Positions 41,241 to 43,290 of a DNA stretch of 43,290 bases are shown piece after piece. How positions within the stretch are numbered: position 1 is the stretch's first letter; every line of letters begins with the position of its first letter. The notes under the pieces are model-generated. The model was not told where the DNA came from and did no database searches. It saw nothing but the letters and a program-made list of their open reading frames with translations. Origin of the DNA: Deltaproteobacteria bacterium (lineage in GTDB: Bacteria; Desulfobacterota; Desulfobaccia; Desulfobaccales; 0-14-0-80-60-11); the NCBI GenBank assembly GCA_023381945.1, contig JAMCQY010000035.1, positions 1-43,290 of the forward strand, read 5' to 3'. Made by a program: the position numbers and the translations under genes.

Positions 41241-42536
41241 ATGTCACTTAAAAACCGCTGCCAACCTTTTGCTCATATGGTCCAAGACGCCAGGAAACAA
41301 GGGATTTATCCCTACTTCCGGCCCATTGACCGATCGTGGGGCACAGAAGTGGAGGTGTCGGGCCGGCGTCTAATAATGATTGGCTCCAACGACTATCTGG
41401 GGTTCACCCATGATCCCCGGATTATCGAAGCGACGGCCAAGGCAGCTCTGCGCTGGGGTAGTGGACCGGGGGGGTCCCGCTTCTTGTGCGGCAACTTGAC
41501 GTTGCACGAGGCGCTGGAGGAACGTCTTGCCGCCTTCGTGGGCAAGAAAAAGGCCGTCGTACACGCCACCGGCTTCACCACCAACCTGGGTGCCATTGCT
41601 TGCATGTTGACCCCGCAGGATGTCATCGTCTGCGACCGGGAGAACCATGCCAGCATTTTCGAAGGCTGCCAGGCCTCCCGGGCCCGGTTGATTCCCTTTG
41701 GACACAACGACGCCGCCGCGGCGGAACGAAAATTGGCGGCGTCCCGCCAGAAGAATGCCAACGGTTGTCTGTTGCTGATTACCGAAGGCGTCTTCAGCAT
41801 GTCCGGGGATATGTCTCCTCTGGATGAATTGGTCAAATTGAAGGAGACTTACCGGGATCTTCTTATTTATCTGGATGATGCCCATGGTTTGGGGGTGATG
41901 GGTGAGGGCGGCCGTGGAACCGCCCATCATTTCGGCCTCACCTCCAAGGTTGATTTCATCATGGGGACCTTCAGCAAGGCCCTGGCTTCCATCGGCGGCT
42001 TCATCGCCGCTGACGACGAAGATGTCCTGGAATACTTGCGGCACCACTCCAAACCCTTGATCTTTTCAGCGGCCTTGCCCGCCAGCAATGCCGCCACGGT
42101 CCTGGCCTGTCTGGATGTATTGGACGCCGATCCCGGCCGGGTGACCCGGCTCTGGGACATTACTCGCAGCGTGCACCAGGGATACAAGGAAATCGGGGTG
42201 ATCACCAAGCACTCCAAAACTCCCATCATCCCCATTCACATCGGCGCCGAAGATAAGGCCTTCGTGTTCGCCAAGGACATGTTCGATCATGGGGTCTTCG
42301 CCCTGCCGGCCATCTATCCGGCAGTACCCCGGGGTCAGGCGGTGATTCGCACCGCTTATATGAGCACTCACAAGAAGAGTCAGATTGACTATGTCCTGGA
42401 AGTCATCGAAAAACTGGCCAAAAAACATCGCATCCGAGCCTGCGATCTTGGCCAATCGGCATCTTTTCTAGAGGGGGAGGGCTCCGCTCAGGCATCCGAT
42501 TTTTTCGGCCAGACAGTGAGCCTCGGTAACGAGTAA
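41241..42536 (+). CDS. PLP-dependent alpha-oxoamine synthase (serine palmitoyltransferase/AONS-like)
   Basis: A 431-residue fold-type I enzyme that condenses an amino acid with an acyl thioester. Seen: MIGSNDYLGF (46-55), WGSGPGGSRFLCGNLTLHEALE, DRENHASIFEGC (His136 stacking on PLP), TEGVFSMSGDMSPL, YLDDAHGLGVMG (Asp213) and GTFSKALASIGGF (Lys246, Schiff base). The family includes BioF, KBL, ALAS, CqsA and SPT. GTFSK without the GTLGK of BioF/KBL, and the ~30-residue N- and C-terminal extensions, favour an SPT-like role, but no biotin or sphingolipid partner gene is in view. The downstream ABC permease, 237 bp on, may export the product. Confidence 0.83.
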   Translation: MSLKNRCQPFAHMVQDARKQGIYPYFRPIDRSWGTEVEVSGRRLIMIGSNDYLGFTHDPRIIEATAKAALRWGSGPGGSRFLCGNLTLHEALEERLAAFVGKKKAVVHATGFTTNLGAIACMLTPQDVIVCDRENHASIFEGCQASRARLIPFGHNDAAAAERKLAASRQKNANGCLLLITEGVFSMSGDMSPLDELVKLKETYRDLLIYLDDAHGLGVMGEGGRGTAHHFGLTSKVDFIMGTFSKALASIGGFIAADDEDVLEYLRHHSKPLIFSAALPASNAATVLACLDVLDADPGRVTRLWDITRSVHQGYKEIGVITKHSKTPIIPIHIGAEDKAFVFAKDMFDHGVFALPAIYPAVPRGQAVIRTAYMSTHKKSQIDYVLEVIEKLAKKHRIRACDLGQSASFLEGEGSAQASDFFGQTVSLGNE

Positions 42537-42773
42537 CGGCTTCTCCGGAAGCAAATGAGTGGGTTGACAGTGCAAAGGTAAGACCTTACCTGGATAAGGC
42601 TGCCGGCCTGGGAAACTGCCTCGCGCCTGTCCGGTGAAGAAAAGGTTACTGTTCACACTCGCAAAAGAAGAATCATTCCCTTGGATGCATCTATCCATTT
42701 CAGCTGGATTTACACATGGCGAAATGGCGGGCGCCAATAACCAAAGCCTGCTGATTGGGTAAGGACGAGTTTC

Positions 42774-43290
42774 TTGAAATTTAATGATCTCATGATGGTT
42801 AGCGTACGGCAGGTTGTGCGGCACCGGCGCCGTTACCTGGGGGTGGTTTTGGCCATAGCCTTGGGCGTGGCCGGTTTCATCAACATTATCACCATGAGCC
42901 GGGAAGTTAAAAAGAACTTCAACGAAGATCTGGACTTGATTGGCGGGGTCACGGTTATTCGGGTATATTTCGACAATAACCGCTCCTACCGCCCCCAGTG
43001 GTTTCATGACAATACCCTGGCAGCCTTGAGGCAAATTAAGGGCTTCAAGGAAATGACCCTCACCGGTGTCAAGTCAGGTAATACCAACTGGCACGGGCAG
43101 CAATATGGCTTTGGCCTGTTCGCAGTGGATGAGGCCTTCTGGGGGGTGCGCAATTTCTGGGCCCAAACCGGCAGTCTTTTCGGCCCTGACGCCGTAGCTG
43201 GACGTAAGCGGGAATGTGTTCTGGGAGCCGAACTGGCCAGGAAGATTTTCGGCAGTTATGATGTCCGGGGCAGGACCATGGAGATCAATA
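42774..43290 (+). CDS. ABC transporter permease (MacB/FtsX type), 3'-truncated by window edge
   Basis: The first 172 codons of a permease: N-terminal MMVSVRQVVRHRRRYLGVVL then AIALGVAGFINIITMSREV (first membrane helix), then a periplasmic domain beginning NEDLDLIGGVTVIRVYFDN and including WGVRNFWAQTGSLFGPDAVAGRKRECVLGAELARKIFG, the typical MacB_PCD pattern (GRxxCVLGxxLA). FtsX-like helices would follow beyond the window. TTG 42774 has AAGGAC 7 bases upstream; ATG 42792 is an alternative. Members of this group export lipids, peptides or lipoproteins with a separate ATPase, expected downstream. The gap from 42537 holds nothing recognisable. Confidence 0.82.
   Translation, partial: MKFNDLMMVSVRQVVRHRRRYLGVVLAIALGVAGFINIITMSREVKKNFNEDLDLIGGVTVIRVYFDNNRSYRPQWFHDNTLAALRQIKGFKEMTLTGVKSGNTNWHGQQYGFGLFAVDEAFWGVRNFWAQTGSLFGPDAVAGRKRECVLGAELARKIFGSYDVRGRTMEIN

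Overview
This 43.3 kb window is GC-rich chromosomal DNA of a Gram-negative bacterium. It carries LPS heptosyltransferases, GmhB, LpxA, an O-antigen ligase-like protein and a flippase. Gene content and the dense intergenic palindromes suggest a Desulfobacterota (deltaproteobacterial) genome such as a Desulfobacca relative; this is inference, because no rRNA or marker gene is present. No tRNA, rRNA, CRISPR, transposase or phage gene was recognised.

Layout. (1) 1-5570: LPS core and lipid A genes on the + strand: a truncated waaF, gmhB, waaC, a decayed fabG remnant, a Trm112-like zinc protein, a WaaE-like glycosyltransferase, lpxA and a third GT9. (2) 5688-12302: mixed genes: a flavin-oxidase-fold protein, a WaaG-like GT4, a zinc MDR dehydrogenase, a PDZ-less HtrA protease, a broken DUF72 gene, and a probable operon of an MBL-fold hydrolase plus three tandem exported paralogues sharing a YAPN/GPW/FKTPP module. 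(3) 12747-19252: nadE, a 1253-residue CheB-CheR-PAS-histidine kinase fusion, and an AbrB/RelE-type toxin-antitoxin pair. (4) 19490-26297: a carbamoyltransferase/DUF5989/SxtJ set, an O-methyltransferase, an intact vanadium-haloperoxidase-family protein and an SGNH hydrolase. (5) 26450-40749: surface polysaccharide genes: flippase, GT21-like, MJ1255-like, two GT4, radical SAM/SPASM, a second MDR dehydrogenase, polysaccharide deacetylase, GT2, O-antigen ligase-like and a GT-C-like membrane protein. (6) 41241-43290: an alpha-oxoamine synthase (serine palmitoyltransferase/AONS type) followed by an ABC permease cut by the window edge.

How they work together: regions 1 and 5, with parts of 2 and 4, look like one cell-envelope glycan programme: core heptose addition, lipid A acylation, sugar assembly, flipping, ligation, and O-carbamoyl or deacetyl decoration.

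Several families of small palindromic repeats run through the window. All seven convergent gene junctions contain one. Several genes take their stop codon, and in places their terminal codons, from a repeat. Two copies of one 128-bp element align without length difference, and one of them lies just upstream of the toxin-antitoxin promoter.
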